In this document: piece after piece, positions 1-12,317 of the stretch
Layout of the letters: every line of letters starts with the position of its first letter
Numbering within the stretch: the first letter of the stretch is position 1
Assembly: GCA_002189035.1 (NCBI GenBank)
Contig: NEEC01000002.1
Span: forward strand, 6,285,001-6,349,000
DNA: 64,000 nt
Direction of reading: 5' to 3'
DNA from: Utricularia gibba
Lineage: Eukaryota > Streptophyta > Magnoliopsida > Lamiales > Lentibulariaceae
The notes under the pieces: model-generated
What the model was told of the DNA's origin: nothing
The model's database searches: none
The model's input: only the letters and a program-made list of their open reading frames with translations
Made by a program: the position numbers and the translations under genes

Positions 1-1274
1 GTTGCACTTACATGAAAATACGGATGCAGAGAGAGTGGCACAGGGTGTGGGATAAGGCCCCCACTTTTAAGAGACGCTACACTGCCGTGCCATGGTGTCT
101 GAAAAAGGATGCGTATATAGTTTACCTTTTTTTTTGCTCATTGAGAGATCAACTGGTACGTATGGTGAGTTACTACACTTTCCAACTTGTTTCCTTTCTC
201 CCAGTCTGCCGGCTCTTCGCACACCCATCCGTCTTATCTATCTTCTGTCGATCCCTCCATTAACCTCTGTGGTCCCTTAGTTTTCTTTTTCCTACATTGT
301 GCATGCATGATTTCTTCTTCTTTTTACTAATTTGCTGTTCTTTGTTTTTCTTATCGTAGGCCGAGGCTCCCCATCACGTTGGTCTGTTCGTGTGGGGCGA
401 ATTCAGGGGGGCCACCTTCTAATGGGATTCCCTGCCCATGGACCGATTCCAACCACTGCTCGTTGTGATGAAAGGGTTGGCAATGTGGGATGTTTGGTAT
501 CTTGCAATTTAATCATTCACTCACAAACTTCCTTCATATCTCCCCTCCCATTCATCACTGCCAGTTTTACAGTAGCCTAATGTGGAACAGAGTGCTGGTG
601 TTTTTTTCTTGCCATTGCAATGCAGTTTTGGTGGGAATTCATATTGGATTCAGACCTGCACACTGGTGTCTCGGAATGCAGGTGAGGTTGTCCAAATTCA
701 CAGAGCCATGGCGTGGTCGGGTTCTTAAAATCTCTTCCAGAGAGCAGAATTCGCAGCACTGTGCATGTCATAGGGGGCCTCAAGAGAATTCATGAACAAC
801 CCAACATTTTTTTCCCTTACCCCATAACTTCCATTCTGCACATACATACACCGATGCAGACACCGTTGTTTGTTTTCATTGTTGAATTTGGTTTCAATTT
901 TGAAATCTAGCATTGAATTTTAATTATAATGTTTTTAAGCCTCTGCGCTCTCTTGTTGGCTCTTTTGTTGACAGTGGATTCCCAATGGTATTTGTGTGCT
1001 GATTGAAGTATGTAACCCCACCAACCCACCAAAGGCCATACTCGTTTGACTTCAACTTTTTGCCCATGGCGGGTGAAAAAAACACATGCCAATTCCACTA
1101 ATTATCTCTGCACAAATCCAGGTACGTGATGATTAGCCACTAATCTCCTCTCTAATCATCTCCATTTCCTTTGTCTTGTCCTTTTAAAATAACTTTCAGA
1201 CAAGTAAACTCCGGTTGTACTTTACAATGCTACAAAAGTTGCCACGTATTGTCTTAGTACCGTATCCTCATTTG
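1..1274. other. Upstream region without a supported gene
   Basis: No reading frame here resembles a known family; the longest are under 115 codons and overlap on both strands. The right end is the promoter and 5' leader of the MATE gene. I looked for common plant microRNA sequences by eye and recognised none. An unannotated 3' end of a gene lying to the left cannot be excluded. Confidence 0.5.
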
Positions 1275-1282
1275 TATATAAG
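1275..1282 (+). promoter_or_regulatory. TATA box of the MATE gene
   Basis: TATATAAG lies about 140 bases upstream of the first plausible start codon of the MATE gene and precedes a pyrimidine-rich leader. Position and sequence fit a plant core promoter. Promoter use is inferred, not shown. Confidence 0.5.
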
Positions 1283-1422
1283 CCCCCCTTCGCCCCTCAC
1301 CGATATTTGCCTTTCCACCATTAGCTCTCATCTCCCAGAAGTTGATGTGTGTTTGTTTCTCAAGATTCTGCCTCTTCTTCTGAGAGTATATCGAAGTTGA
1401 GAAACAAGAAGCATTTGAAACC

Positions 1423-3064
1423 ATGTGTAACCAGAAGCCTGCTTCTCCATCCTCCTTTCTTCCCCGGATACCACTAAAAAAACCCTTCTCCCCGACTCTG
1501 ACAAGGCCATGGTTGTTCATGAAGATGATGATCTGCGTAGATGGCCAACTTTTGCAGAGGTTGCATACAAATCTAATCTTGGAAACACCCATAACTTGAA
1601 ACTCATGTTTGTCTAATCTCTCTGTTGTTGTTGCTGGTTCAGGCCATTGAAGAGAGTAAGGAGATCGGGAAAGTATCAGGGCCTACTGCAATCACAGGGC
1701 TGATACTGTATTCCAGAGCAATGATTTCTATGCTTTTTCTTGGTTATCTCGGCGAGCTTGAGCTCGCCGGCGGTTCCCTCGCCATCGGAGTTGCTAATAT
1801 CACCGGCTATTCGGTTATATCCGGCCTGGCCATGGGCATGGAACCCATCTGCGGCCAAGCTTATGGCGCCAAACAAATGAAGCTTCTTGGGCTTACTCTG
1901 CAACGAACCATTCTCCTCCTCCTCACGTCGTCGATTCCCATCTCCTTCATGTGGCTGAACATGAAAAGGATCCTGTTATGGGGTAAACAAGATGAAGAAA
2001 TCTCATCAGTGGCGCAGACCTTTGTGCTGTTCGCTATCCCGGACCTTTTTGTTCTCTCTTTTCTCCATCCCCTGAGAATCTACCTCAGAACTCAGGGAAT
2101 CACGTTGCCGCTGGCTTACTTATCTTCAGTTTCGGTTCTCCTTCACGTCCCCTTGAATTTCCTTCTGGTCAGGTATCTGAAAATGGGGATTGGAGGAGTA
2201 GCCATGGCAATGGCGTTGACAAATCTCAATCTTGTACTGCTCCTCTGTTCGTACATATACTTCTCCGGCGTGTACCGGGCATCCTGGGTGGCTCCCAGCG
2301 CAGATTGCCTCCGTGGCTGGGCGGCGCTGCTGTCTCTAGCCGTACCCACTTGCATTTCCGTTTGTCTGGAGTGGTGGTGGTATGAGCTCATGATAATGCT
2401 CTGTGGACTGCTGGCGAATCCCAAAGCAACGATTGCTTCGATGGGGATTCTGATTCAGACGACATCGTTGGTCTACGTTTTCCCGTCGTCTCTCAGTTTG
2501 GGGGTGTCGACGAGAGTGAGCAATGAGCTGGGGGCGCGGCGGCCGGCGAAAGCCCGCATTTCGATGATCGTCGCGATGGTGTGGGCGGCGGCGCTGGGTT
2601 TCGGCGCGATGGCTTTAACGACTCTGATGCGACATCGATGGGGGAGATTCTTCACCGGGGACCCCCAGATTTTGAAACTCACCGCCGCCGCGTTACCGAT
2701 CGTGGGCCTCTGCGAAATCGGAAACTGCCCACAAACCACTGGCTGCGGCGTTCTCAGGGGAAGCGCGCGGCCCACCATCGGCGCCAACATCAATCTGGGA
2801 TCTTTCTACTTTGTCGGAATGCCGGTAGCGCTGCTGATGGGCTTCGTGATGAAACTGGGGTTTCCCGGTTTGTGGTTGGGGCTGTTAGCAGCGCAAGGCG
2901 CCTGCGCGGCGCTCATGCTGTATTCTCTCTACAAAACTGATTGGGTGGCGCAGGTGGAGCGTGCGAAACAGCTCACCGGAACGGCGGCCACCGCCGGGCA
3001 ACTCCGATCAGGTCATGATATTGAGACAGGAGACGGCGAAGCAGACCCGTTAGTTAAAACCTAA
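1423..3064 (+). CDS. MATE efflux carrier (DETOXIFICATION family, DTX48-51 group)
   Basis: Membrane antiporter of the multidrug and toxic compound extrusion family, with about twelve hydrophobic segments. Exon 2 (1643-3064) carries nearly the whole protein. It holds the conserved block MEPICGQAYGAKQMKLLG and ends in a short charged tail. Exon 1 ends with an acidic stretch followed by RRWPTFAE at 1559. The intron is GT-AG, 1560-1642, phase 0. The start is unclear. The ATG at 1423 opens MCNQKP, the usual N-terminus of this subgroup, but is one base out of frame with RRWPTFAE. The in-frame ATG at 1509 gives about 490 residues. Restoring one base between 1440 and 1475 gives about 519, typical of the family. 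Members of this group affect organ initiation, iron and ABA transport; the substrate here is unknown. Confidence 0.93.
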
Positions 3065-6000
3065 CAGGAGAGAAGCGGGGGAAGCAAAGCTTCAATGTCC
3101 ATTTTTTGTTCTTGTTCCTGCTTTTTTCTTTGCACAAATCTGATTTCCAGTCCAGTTCCATGTACTTTATCCTCCTTACAACATGTTAATGTAATGCTTT
3201 CTTTGTCTGCCTTAACACCAAAGCAAAGACACATGTTATCATTAACATTTGAACTAAAATAATTAATTATATAATAAATTATAAATAACTATAATTCATT
3301 TTAATTTAATATTTTCTAATGTTATTCACGTTTATTATGTATTTGGATTTCACCATTTTTAATTTCAAGAGTTAATATAATTTCTTGCATCTAATGTTTC
3401 CTAACAAGATTTTCTAATATCTATATTCAGACAGTAAAACCACTAGATTAATCATAATGCATATTTTTAAAAAGTATGACTCATATGATTAAAATTAAAA
3501 AATATATTTTTTTAAAAAAATGCATATTGAAATTCAATATTTAGAATAAATGAAAAAAATTAAAAAAATGTATATTTAGAGTTTTGAAAAACATGATTAA
3601 AAGTGTTATATAATTATTTTAATTTACGTATTAGAGAAAATATTTGTAATTAATTATCATATCTAAGTCTATCAAAGATCTAATAAGCTGAGGATATCCC
3701 TATAGTTTTTATCACACACTAACTTAAAAAATATATATTTAAACTTTTTTAATCGTTAGTATGTCCAAAAATTATTATACATCATTAAATCACTCATTCT
3801 CGAAAATCTAGAGTTGATGGGATGGGAGAATTGATCCCAATGAGAGTAGTTTGTGATTTACAGAGAGATTTGCATCTTTGTTTGAGTGTTCATCGAATGG
3901 AGAACAGAGGATTAAAATAATGGGGACGACTGCCACTTGAGGAGGAGCATAAAGGTGAGACTGTCGGCAATTTGAAGCGGCTGGGGGAGAAATGGCTGGC
4001 TGATCCTGTTCCCCTTCGCCATTCACGTTCTTTCCCCATTGCAACCCAACATTCTCGTAAGATACCCATGATTTAAGGTGGATGATTTCTTGGGAAATGG
4101 GTTGCCCGACACTCGAACCAGCAGTACTGCTTACAGAAAACAAGAATGGAGATCGAGCAAGCATGATTTAGTAGTAAGTAAAGTTGGGGAGGGTTCCCTT
4201 ATTCGAGTTGCAATGACAGAATGTTCAACTAGGGAAGCATCTTCTTTTGGGCACACAATTTGGGGGGTGGGATCTGTAGTGGATGGAGTGAGGCTGGAGA
4301 CAAACACTATTGATTTTAGAAGTAGGGGGTGGAATGTGGAGGGGAGAGATTGCAGGCTTTTCTGTCTTGCATTGCTTTGCTCTTTCTCATTGAAAAACTG
4401 CCCCATTTTTGACTTTGTAATGGTACTCCTTTTCATGTCCCTTTGGCAAAGTTGAGTGATAAAAAAATGTCCTTTGATTGCGGGAAGTTGGCTGCACCAT
4501 TCACATCTCACTCAAAAGCATTCCCTTTTAGGGTTATCTCAACTAGGGTTAATGGAGAGTAGTACCTCGTTCTTCCTGCAAAACCCTATGAATCCGACAC
4601 TTTTACCAGACACTACCCACCCATTGGTGCACGCTTGGAGGAAAGCTCAGGCACAAATTTAGATGCTCTTGCTTATTAGGGACAGCTTTTTACAAGTGCT
4701 TTGAAGCTGATGTGCTGTTATTGGGTACATTCATTGGTGCATTGGCATGAGCAGTTTGATGTTGTAGTTGCCATTATCTTGTCTCCCCTACTTGCTTCTG
4801 TAAAGGCACCCCAGGCATATATTATCAGATATGATTCCCCAACTTGTGCTAAGCAGGCTCAATGACCCCCACACCTTTACATGGCGATAAGATTATTCCC
4901 CATGTCACTCCTTCATTGCTTGGTAAAGAGCATGAAAGCGATACTAAACCGGCTTAGTTTGTTTGCAAGCTAGGGTTGGTTTGTGGGTTCGTCAGTTTAG
5001 TTTCACAGTGCCCCCACAGGCCACATCTGATCGTGTTTCAGTCCCTCACGTTTAAACTCTTCAACTGCAGTCTCTCAACTTTCTTGGATGTGGTCAATGT
5101 TGCGTATGCCCGATTGCTTATGGTTGTTTGTTCTTCTGGGGCACTTTTGTTTTGTGTAATAACAACAAGAAGGTGATTCTTACCAATAATGAATGAACCC
5201 AGCGTCTTACCAGCAACCAACAACCCAATAATGAAGCAGGGAGAAGGAAGAAGAATGGAGATGGAGAATCTGTAAGGGAGCCATTGCCTTGTTCTGATTG
5301 GCCATATTTCCGAATATGGTTTCGGTTGTGAGGAAGCAGCCATGGAAGGGAACAGAGTCCTGGAAACTGAAGACACAGTATACATAAGCCATTATTGACC
5401 CTGTCTCTTGTCATGTGACACAGACCATTCCCCTCTCTCCACCTCACCGTTTTAGGCTAAACATTTCAGATTTTTTAGGGTTTTCAGTGACGATGGAATC
5501 CATTAACACCCCACTTGATACCGCAAAGTTTCATCGAGGTTCCTCCCTCGATGCCACTTGCAGTAGACGTCGAAATTCGATCAAAAAAGATACAAAAAAG
5601 GGGTTCTGGTTCATCTGCACATCCCACCGTAAAAATCGCATAAAGTAGCAGTTTTGATAGAAAGAAGGGAAGAAACTATTTTTAAATCCAAGAATGGATA
5701 GACAAAGTATTCCTCTATATAACAAAAACACTTGAACAAAACGAATCAATTTTATGTGTATCCCCCAGATCTTTCTTTATTGGTAGCAGAAAGAGGGTTA
5801 GCGGGAGTTTCAAGTACTCAGGACCATTGGAGCTGGCGTCTGGTGTGAATGAATGATGTCTGTGTGAGCCCCGACCAGAGGATGAGGTTCTGGGGTTCTG
5901 AGTACCAAGAAATAGCAATAATTGGATGTGGGCATGGGGATAAATTATTGCACCACCTGCATTAACTCGAATATGGTCTAAAGGTAGCTAACTGTACTGT

Positions 6001-7370
6001 GCACACCTCCCAGGTTTCAAATTGCATGATGCTTCTTGCTACAAGCCGGTAGAACGACATTAATTAATACTTTGTTAAGGGCTGGTTTCTGAACACACAC
6101 ACGCGTGTGCTTGGGTGAGTTGAAGTGGATTGGTGGGTGGGGGAAATCATTTGTGCTCAATGATGAGTCATTGGATTTTTGAAAGAGAGCAATTCGTGTG
6201 GGTGAGGCATGGGTAAGAAAAAACGCTGCAAAGTCCAAACGACAGTGGCCCTCCTTGCTGCTGTGCTGGTGGACCATTCTCTTTTGTCTGATAAATGCAC
6301 ACAAAATGACAAGCAAAGCTACACTACTCCAACCCCCTTTTGTAATTTGCATATGCCCACACGGGAGCCTTCTTAAACCAATTCTTGAATGAACTTTGAC
6401 AGTAGACCAGCCGGGGTAGCATCTTCATGGAAGCCACGTCCGACCCTTTTCTGTGGAATAGCAGAAAGGAGCTTATTTTGAATGAATTGAGGAGCTTTTT
6501 GGGTTGCAGGCACGGGGATAAACACAATTTCTGAGATAAAAGTGGAACTGGGTGTCTTTATGGAGCCAAAAAGGTTGTTTATTTACCTGCACAGAGTCCC
6601 AGACGCAGAGGCAGACTCAGACTCGTTGCTGCTTCATGCTGCAAGCTCCTAAACTTGCTCGCACATGCAGGACCACTGAGGGTAATGGGCCATCGAAAAG
6701 AAGTAACTTTTGGCAACAAAACAAAGCAAAACAGACAAAGATCCATGTTTGGTGGGAGATTAGTTGTGGCAAGAGATTCGTAGACTCATTCAAACACAAA
6801 ACGTATGGTTTCTTTCTTAGATCTCAGCTTCCACCGGTCAATGTGTAGCTGCTGCCGACAGATATGTGGAAAGGCAAATAATTGGACAATTCAACTCGTG
6901 TTGTTGTGTCAAAGAAGAAAAGCAACTGCTTTACAACTACAAGAACATTCCCAGAAGACTTGTGTTCGAAAACAACACGGCGTTTACAGAATCATTTGAA
7001 AGAATCCCACTTTGCTTCCATATTTGACAGAACACAACACGCATTTTTGACACTGTTTTTTTTTCCTGTTCTCCGGATTCGACTTTGGACGGAGCCAATC
7101 AAAAGAAAAAGGTATAAATGTGAATGAAGTTTCTTAAGCAGCCACCACAAACAAGTAGCGTGTATGAGCCAAGTAGCTTCATAATCTCAACAACTTGGGG
7201 GAGTTTGATCGGGTTATGTCCAGCGGTCAGCATCTGGGTGACTCCTGTGTGACGCAGTTTTCTTCCAATGGGGAATAATAGTAGGAATGCTTCCATCAGT
7301 TTCCCACTAAAAAAGTAATTCTTGGAATCCCCCTCGTCTTTTTCAAGAATGTCATCCTGCAGGTGCGTCA
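3065..7370. other. Intergenic region, no supported gene
   Basis: 3250-3800 is very AT-rich. 3800-7370 has more balanced composition and several overlapping open frames of 60-126 codons on both strands (for example 4131-4511 on the minus strand). None shows a recognisable domain, convincing codon bias or splice structure. It may hold leaders, non-coding transcripts or decayed genes. Confidence 0.45.
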
Positions 7371-7373
7371 TTC

Positions 7374-8234
7374 AAATTGGTGGATTGTACTGCTGAACCT
7401 TATCTTTGCTTTCTTTTATTGCCTCCTCCAACGAGGCATCTGTTACCGATAGGAACAGATGATAAACACTTCCAATAACAAGAATTAAAACAGCAAAACA
7501 CCATGTTCAGCAGAAATGGGCTAAAAACAGCAACAGGCTGATCTGGTATCATGTACACAGAGCATTCATGTCACAAAAGTATCATCAAATTTAAGGCCTT
7601 TACCAGCAGTTTCTTGATAAACAGAGCGCACTCCAGGAGTTGAACAAATTGACTTTGATACCATACAGTGATTGTTAGGCGGAGTGCCAGAAAATCATCA
7701 ACATATGAAAAATATCACCATGACAGAACAGAGTAGGGAAAAGAAAACACTTTTTACATCCCAGCTACAACAACAAACACACAGATCAATAGAATGACTT
7801 GAAGAAGAAAATGCCTGAATAGCTACAACAGCAGCCATGGCCTCAACATAATATCCAAACCAGCGTTCTTATGCTTGATGATCCATGTAAAATCACTTCA
7901 AGGTTCAAGACACCCCCAGCTAATCACAATTGGAAACGTAGTTCAACATCAGTCATAGAGTTTAATGTAGATGCAGGATAGAGCTATGCGAAGTGACCCA
8001 AAAGACAAAACGACATACACATCGGAAACTTTAAGCCCAAAATATGAATGAAAAGCGTGGAGAAAAAAATGGGCTGTGTAGTTGATACCCAATATGAATA
8101 CAGCAATGGTTTGAGAAGATCCAGATCCAACAAACGGAAGCTCCATGAGCCTGTTCACTGGACAAGATTACATCTTTCGTTTGCTTCAGTGATGATAAAC
8201 TCGCGGCCAAATTACTATCGTTATCCACCGCCAC
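7374..8234 (-). CDS. Possible small membrane-protein gene, structure unresolved
   Basis: Two pieces look coding on the minus strand. A start at 8234 opens about 30 residues of plausible soluble sequence (MAVDNDSNLAASL...). The far end, about 7500-7374, encodes a hydrophobic segment (AVLILVIGSVYHLFL) followed by a charged tail ending QQYNPPI and a stop at 7374-7376. I could not join the pieces with confident splice sites. The hydrophobic segment needs a one-base correction to connect to the open stretch before it. The start is divergent from UFC1, about 200 bases away, so the two could share a promoter. I do not recognise the family. Confidence 0.25.
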
Positions 8235-8430
8235 TACAAATTACAAAAGCACATGCTTTTGTAAACCATTCTAAATCCTGGGAATTAGGGTTTACAAAAG
8301 TCTGAGGCTTTCAATTTGTGTTGCTAATCATCTATCACAATATATAAATTGACGATAACGGATCAACTAGAGGGATCCGATTGCACACTTCCCGACGCAA
8401 GGTTGAGGTCTGAGGTATTCGGGTCGGAAG

Positions 8431-8759
8431 ATGGAAGGATGGGACCCCACGACGAAGTCGACATTGACGGAAATTCCTCTCCTTTCGTTGAAGGCCGGGC
8501 CTCGCGACGGCGCCGCCTGGACACAGCGGCTGAAAGAAGAGTACAGGGCGCTGATTGCCTACACCTCCATGAACAAGTCGAAAGACAATGACTGGTTTCG
8601 GATCTCCGCCGCGAATCCCGAGGGTACGCGGTGGACGGGGAGGTGTTGGTATGTTCACAATTTGCTGAAGTACGAATTTGATTTGCAGTTCGATATTCCT
8701 GTGACCTACCCTGCTACTGCTCCGGAAATTGAGTTGCCCCAACTCGACGGAAAGACTCA

Positions 8760-8791
<32 letters not shown>

Positions 8792-9658
8792 GTTGTTGTT
8801 GTCGTCTTTCTTTTGTTGCCAATTGAAACTTCAGTTTTTCCTTGTCGTCTTTTCAGATGTATAGAGGGGGTAAGATTTGCCTCACGGTGCACTTCAAGCC
8901 CCTGTGGGCAAAAAACTGGTAACTTATACTATCTCTCCTTGATTACAGGATTGTTTATGGTTCTAGGGGCTGTGTGCAGCTGTTGCTGTGTGTATTTCAC
9001 ACATGAAGCACAGCATAGTACCAATGCTCTACACATGCCATTCTGGTTCTCCTTTATTATTTTGTGATGATCATTGTCGTTCCCAATCTCTGTGTGTTGA
9101 GTGCATCCTCTATCTATGAAGCTAAATGCCGTTCGTGCATCTCTGTCTCCGAAGAGTAGTATTATCCTAGCACTCCAGATATAGTTTTACCGCAATTAGT
9201 GTTGTCTCAAAAGGATATGCTCGTTCTTTGATTCCCTTAGTTTCTTTTCATGCATTGCATCTTCTTTGTATGTTTTAGTTTTCTGGAACCCCCAGGAAGC
9301 TTCACAACCAGCAGTTCAGGATATGTATCCTTGTGTTTGCAGAATTCATTGCTTAACAAAACAAGCCTGAAACTTTTCATAAAACCTGCTTGATTTTCCT
9401 TGGCATTCCAATCTTGTTTTCATATCATCCAGCAGAAAGCTTTCATCTTTCTTCCGTGTGGTGACTGATTCAACTTCCCTTGTGTTACCTACCAGCCCTA
9501 GGTTCGGAATAGCACACGCCCTGTGTTTGGGCCTCGCCCCCTGGCTCGCAGCTGAAATCCCTATCCTCATCGATTCTGGGATGGTCAAGCACAAAGATGA
9601 TGCGGCTGTAATCCCCGCATCCCTTGATTCTAAGGACGATGCAGCTTCATCCAAGTGA
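8431..9658 (+). CDS. UFM1-conjugating enzyme UFC1
   Basis: E2-like enzyme that accepts the ubiquitin-fold modifier UFM1 from UBA5 and passes it on with UFL1, a pathway tied to the ER and ribosome quality control. There are three exons: 8431-8763, 8857-8918 and 9496-9658, all with GT-AG borders, giving 185 residues. The sequence matches plant UFC1 along its length. [19 protein letters not shown] lies in the core, and [14 protein letters not shown] (exon 2, around residue 119) contains the catalytic cysteine by analogy with human Cys116. [13 protein letters not shown] follows in exon 3. The C-terminal tail is somewhat longer than usual. Intron 1 is short and begins with a long T run. Confidence 0.97.
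8765..8791 (+). repeat. 27-base T run at the start of UFC1 intron 1
   Basis: An uninterrupted run of 27 T follows directly after the G of the 5' splice site, and a few GTT repeats follow it. It occupies nearly a third of the 93-base intron. Such runs are length-unstable and error-prone in assemblies. Confidence 0.9.
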
Positions 9659-10297
9659 TTCAATCCCTGATGAATACTTCTGTACTGTTTACATCTTTTT
9701 GTTCAAGGATGTTGCAGGAGTGCCGATGAGATCGTGTACGACATATCTACAATCTTGGAAAATAAAAGTGGGAATGGATTCCAAGTTTATTAGTTTCTGC
9801 ATTTCTCTGAGCTAATTACATCAGTTTCAGAAAAATCTAGTCTTCAACAGAAGTTCAGATTTTTCTTGAAACCCAAGTATCTAAAATCTAATCACAGGGT
9901 ATGTTCAGACACGGGTGGTGGGGTGTCCACGGCAACAAGATCGTGTAAGCCATAGCTTTCTGAAATCCGAATGGCTAATCTCCACCACTGGTTTGTGTTT
10001 TGTAGTACAAAAAAAAAGCATCTTGGGAATAGAAATGAATATCTGCAATGGAGATGTGGATAAAGCTTTGGCTAGGATCAACCAATCAGAATTCAGAGAA
10101 ATCCGGCAGATAAACTTTCTCCACTAAATTTTACACCTCGATGGCAGGGACACAGAGGTATTTATAACTGTCGAAGCGGGGGGGCTTGTGGATTGCCAAC
10201 GCCGAGCAACCCTGAATTCCGATCTCTTTGATCGGGGGTCTTCTTGTTCGACTGATCGGGATTTTCGATTTGGGGTTTGCGGAATTTGGAGGTTGCG
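9659..10297. other. UFC1 3' region and HEMA1 promoter/leader
   Basis: No gene is supported here. A TATA-like TATTTATAAC occurs at about 10158, roughly 135 bases before the HEMA1 start, followed by a G-rich leader. This is the best core promoter candidate for HEMA1. Confidence 0.5.
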
Positions 10298-12317
10298 ATG
10301 GCTGTGACGAGTTCCTTCGTAGGGTCTAAGCTCGACGCTTTGCTTGTTAGCAATGCGACGTCGTCCTCTGCGTCGCCGGCGCAGAGTTTCTTGCCGTGTA
10401 AGATGTTGGGAGGTCGCGCAAAGAAGACGGATTCTTTGGGGAGGAATTCGATCATCGTTCGGTGTAAGGCTGCTGCTGATGCTGTGATTGAGACTGAGAA
10501 ATTGGACTCGATTGCTTCTGCTTCTGCTTCCAGCATCTCCGCGCTTGAGCAACTCAAGACATCCGCTTCTGACAGTAAGCATGCATTTCCCCTCTTCCCC
10601 TGCATCTTGCTTGATTCCTGCTTAATAAGCTTGAGCATTCGTGTATACTCAATGGCTTGTTGGTAAGGTCTTATTTCTGCTTGTGACTGACCCCTTCTGG
10701 TCTAACGTACATTTCATCTCATATGATGATTTTTTGACAATCACACTCCAAAAAAAGTAGTTTTTTGTAGAATAATGTGGCTTATGCATGACTTGAACCT
10801 ATGCTGTGGACTTGTTCGGTGATGCTGTTAAATGATTCTGTTCAGGGTATACTAAAGAAAGAAGCAGCATTGTTGTCATTGGCCTTAGTGTTCATACTGC
10901 ACCTGTGGAAATGAGAGAGAAGCTTGCTATTCCTGAAGCAGAGTGGTCCAGAGCTATCACTGAGCTCTGTGCTTTGAATCATATTGAGGAAGCTGCTGTC
11001 CTCAGCACATGCAATAGAATGGAAATTTATGTGGTTGCTCTTTCTCGGCATCGTGGGGTTAAAGAGGTCACTGATTGGATGTCAAAGGTGAACTCCTCAA
11101 CCCTGCCATGAATGAAAAACACTGGACATTTGGAGTGCCTATTTCTGTTTACTCACAAAACACATTCATCTCTTTCACAGGCAAGTGGGATTCCTGCAAG
11201 GGAGATATGCGAGCACCGTTTCCTCCTATATGACAGTGATGCAACACAGCACATCTTTGAAGTGTCTGCTGGACTTGACTCCCTAGTATTAGGTGAAGGC
11301 CAGATCCTAGCTCAGGTGAAACAAGTTGTTAAAGTTGGGCAGGGTGTGGATGGCTTCGGGCGTAACATAAGTGGGCTGTTCAAACATGCCATTACTGTGG
11401 GAAAGAGGGTGAGAACTGAAACCAATATCGCAGCTGGGGCTGTTTCTGTGAGTTCAGCAGCTGTGGAATTGGCCTTCATGAAGCTTCCTGAATCTTGCCA
11501 CTCCACAGCTAGAATGGTGGTCATTGGTGCTGGCAAGATGGGAAAGCTTGTGATCAAGCATTTAGTTGCGAAAGGGTGTACAAAAATGGTGGTAGTGAAT
11601 CGCAGCGAGGACAGAGTCACAGCAATCCAAGAAGAGATCAAGGATGCCCAGATAACATATAAGCCTCTCTCTGAGTATCTAAAATGTGCATCAGAAGCAG
11701 ATGTTGTTTTCACCAGTACATCTTCTGATACACCTTTGTTTGTCAAAGAGAATGCTGCTGATTTCCCTCCTGTTAGCTCCCAAGTTGGCGGTTTTCGTCT
11801 TTTCGTTGATATTTCAGTTCCAAGAAACGTTGGAGCATGCATGAACGAGCTGGAAGGGACAAGGGTGTACAACGTAGATGATCTCAAGGAAGTAGTGGCT
11901 GCCAACAAAGAAGACAGGCTTCGCAAAGCCATGGAAGCGCAAGCCATCATCACAGAGGAATCAAAGCAGTTTGAAGCTTGGCGTGACTCTCTGGAAACAG
12001 TTCCTACCATCAAGAAACTGAGGGCGTATGCAGAGAGAATCAGAGCAGCAGAGCTGGATAAATGCTTGTCAAAAATCGGAGACGACATCCCCAAGAAGAC
12101 CCGGAAGGCTGTGGATGATCTTAGCCGGGGCATTGTGAACAAGCTACTCCATGGACCAATGCAGCATCTGAGATGCGATGGAAGTGACAGCAGAACTCTG
12201 AGTGAAACACTAGAGAATATGCATGCTCTGAATAGAATGTTCAGCTTGGAAACTGAAATTTCTGTGCTGGAACAGAAGATCAGAGCGAAGGTTGAGCAGG
12301 CCCAGAAGTCAGTCTAA
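10298..12317 (+). CDS. HEMA1: Glutamyl-tRNA reductase, chloroplastic
   Basis: Catalyses NADPH-dependent reduction of glutamyl-tRNA to glutamate-1-semialdehyde, the first committed and rate-limiting step of plastid tetrapyrrole (chlorophyll and heme) synthesis. Three exons: 10298-10574, 10846-11087 and 11181-12317; 551 residues. The first ~90 residues are Ser/Ala-rich and look like a transit peptide. Exon 2 holds the catalytic loop [10 protein letters not shown] (Cys near residue 148) and [17 protein letters not shown]. Exon 3 holds the tRNA/catalytic-domain block [16 protein letters not shown], the NADPH-binding [14 protein letters not shown] and the C-terminal dimerisation helix. The length matches Arabidopsis HEMA1 (543). 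No frame problems are seen. The stop is followed by an ordinary 3' region. Confidence 0.98.

Noticed and set aside
3808-4511. Overlapping frames on both strands, up to 126 codons
   Set aside because: No recognisable domain, no splice structure, and both strands are equally open, as expected by chance in balanced sequence.
8335-8892. Minus-strand frame of 185 codons with a lysine run
   Set aside because: It is antisense to UFC1 exon 1; the lysines come from the T run in the UFC1 intron.
11312-12142. Long minus-strand open frame of 276 codons
   Set aside because: It is antisense to HEMA1 exon 3, a highly conserved sense coding exon, and shows no family resemblance of its own.
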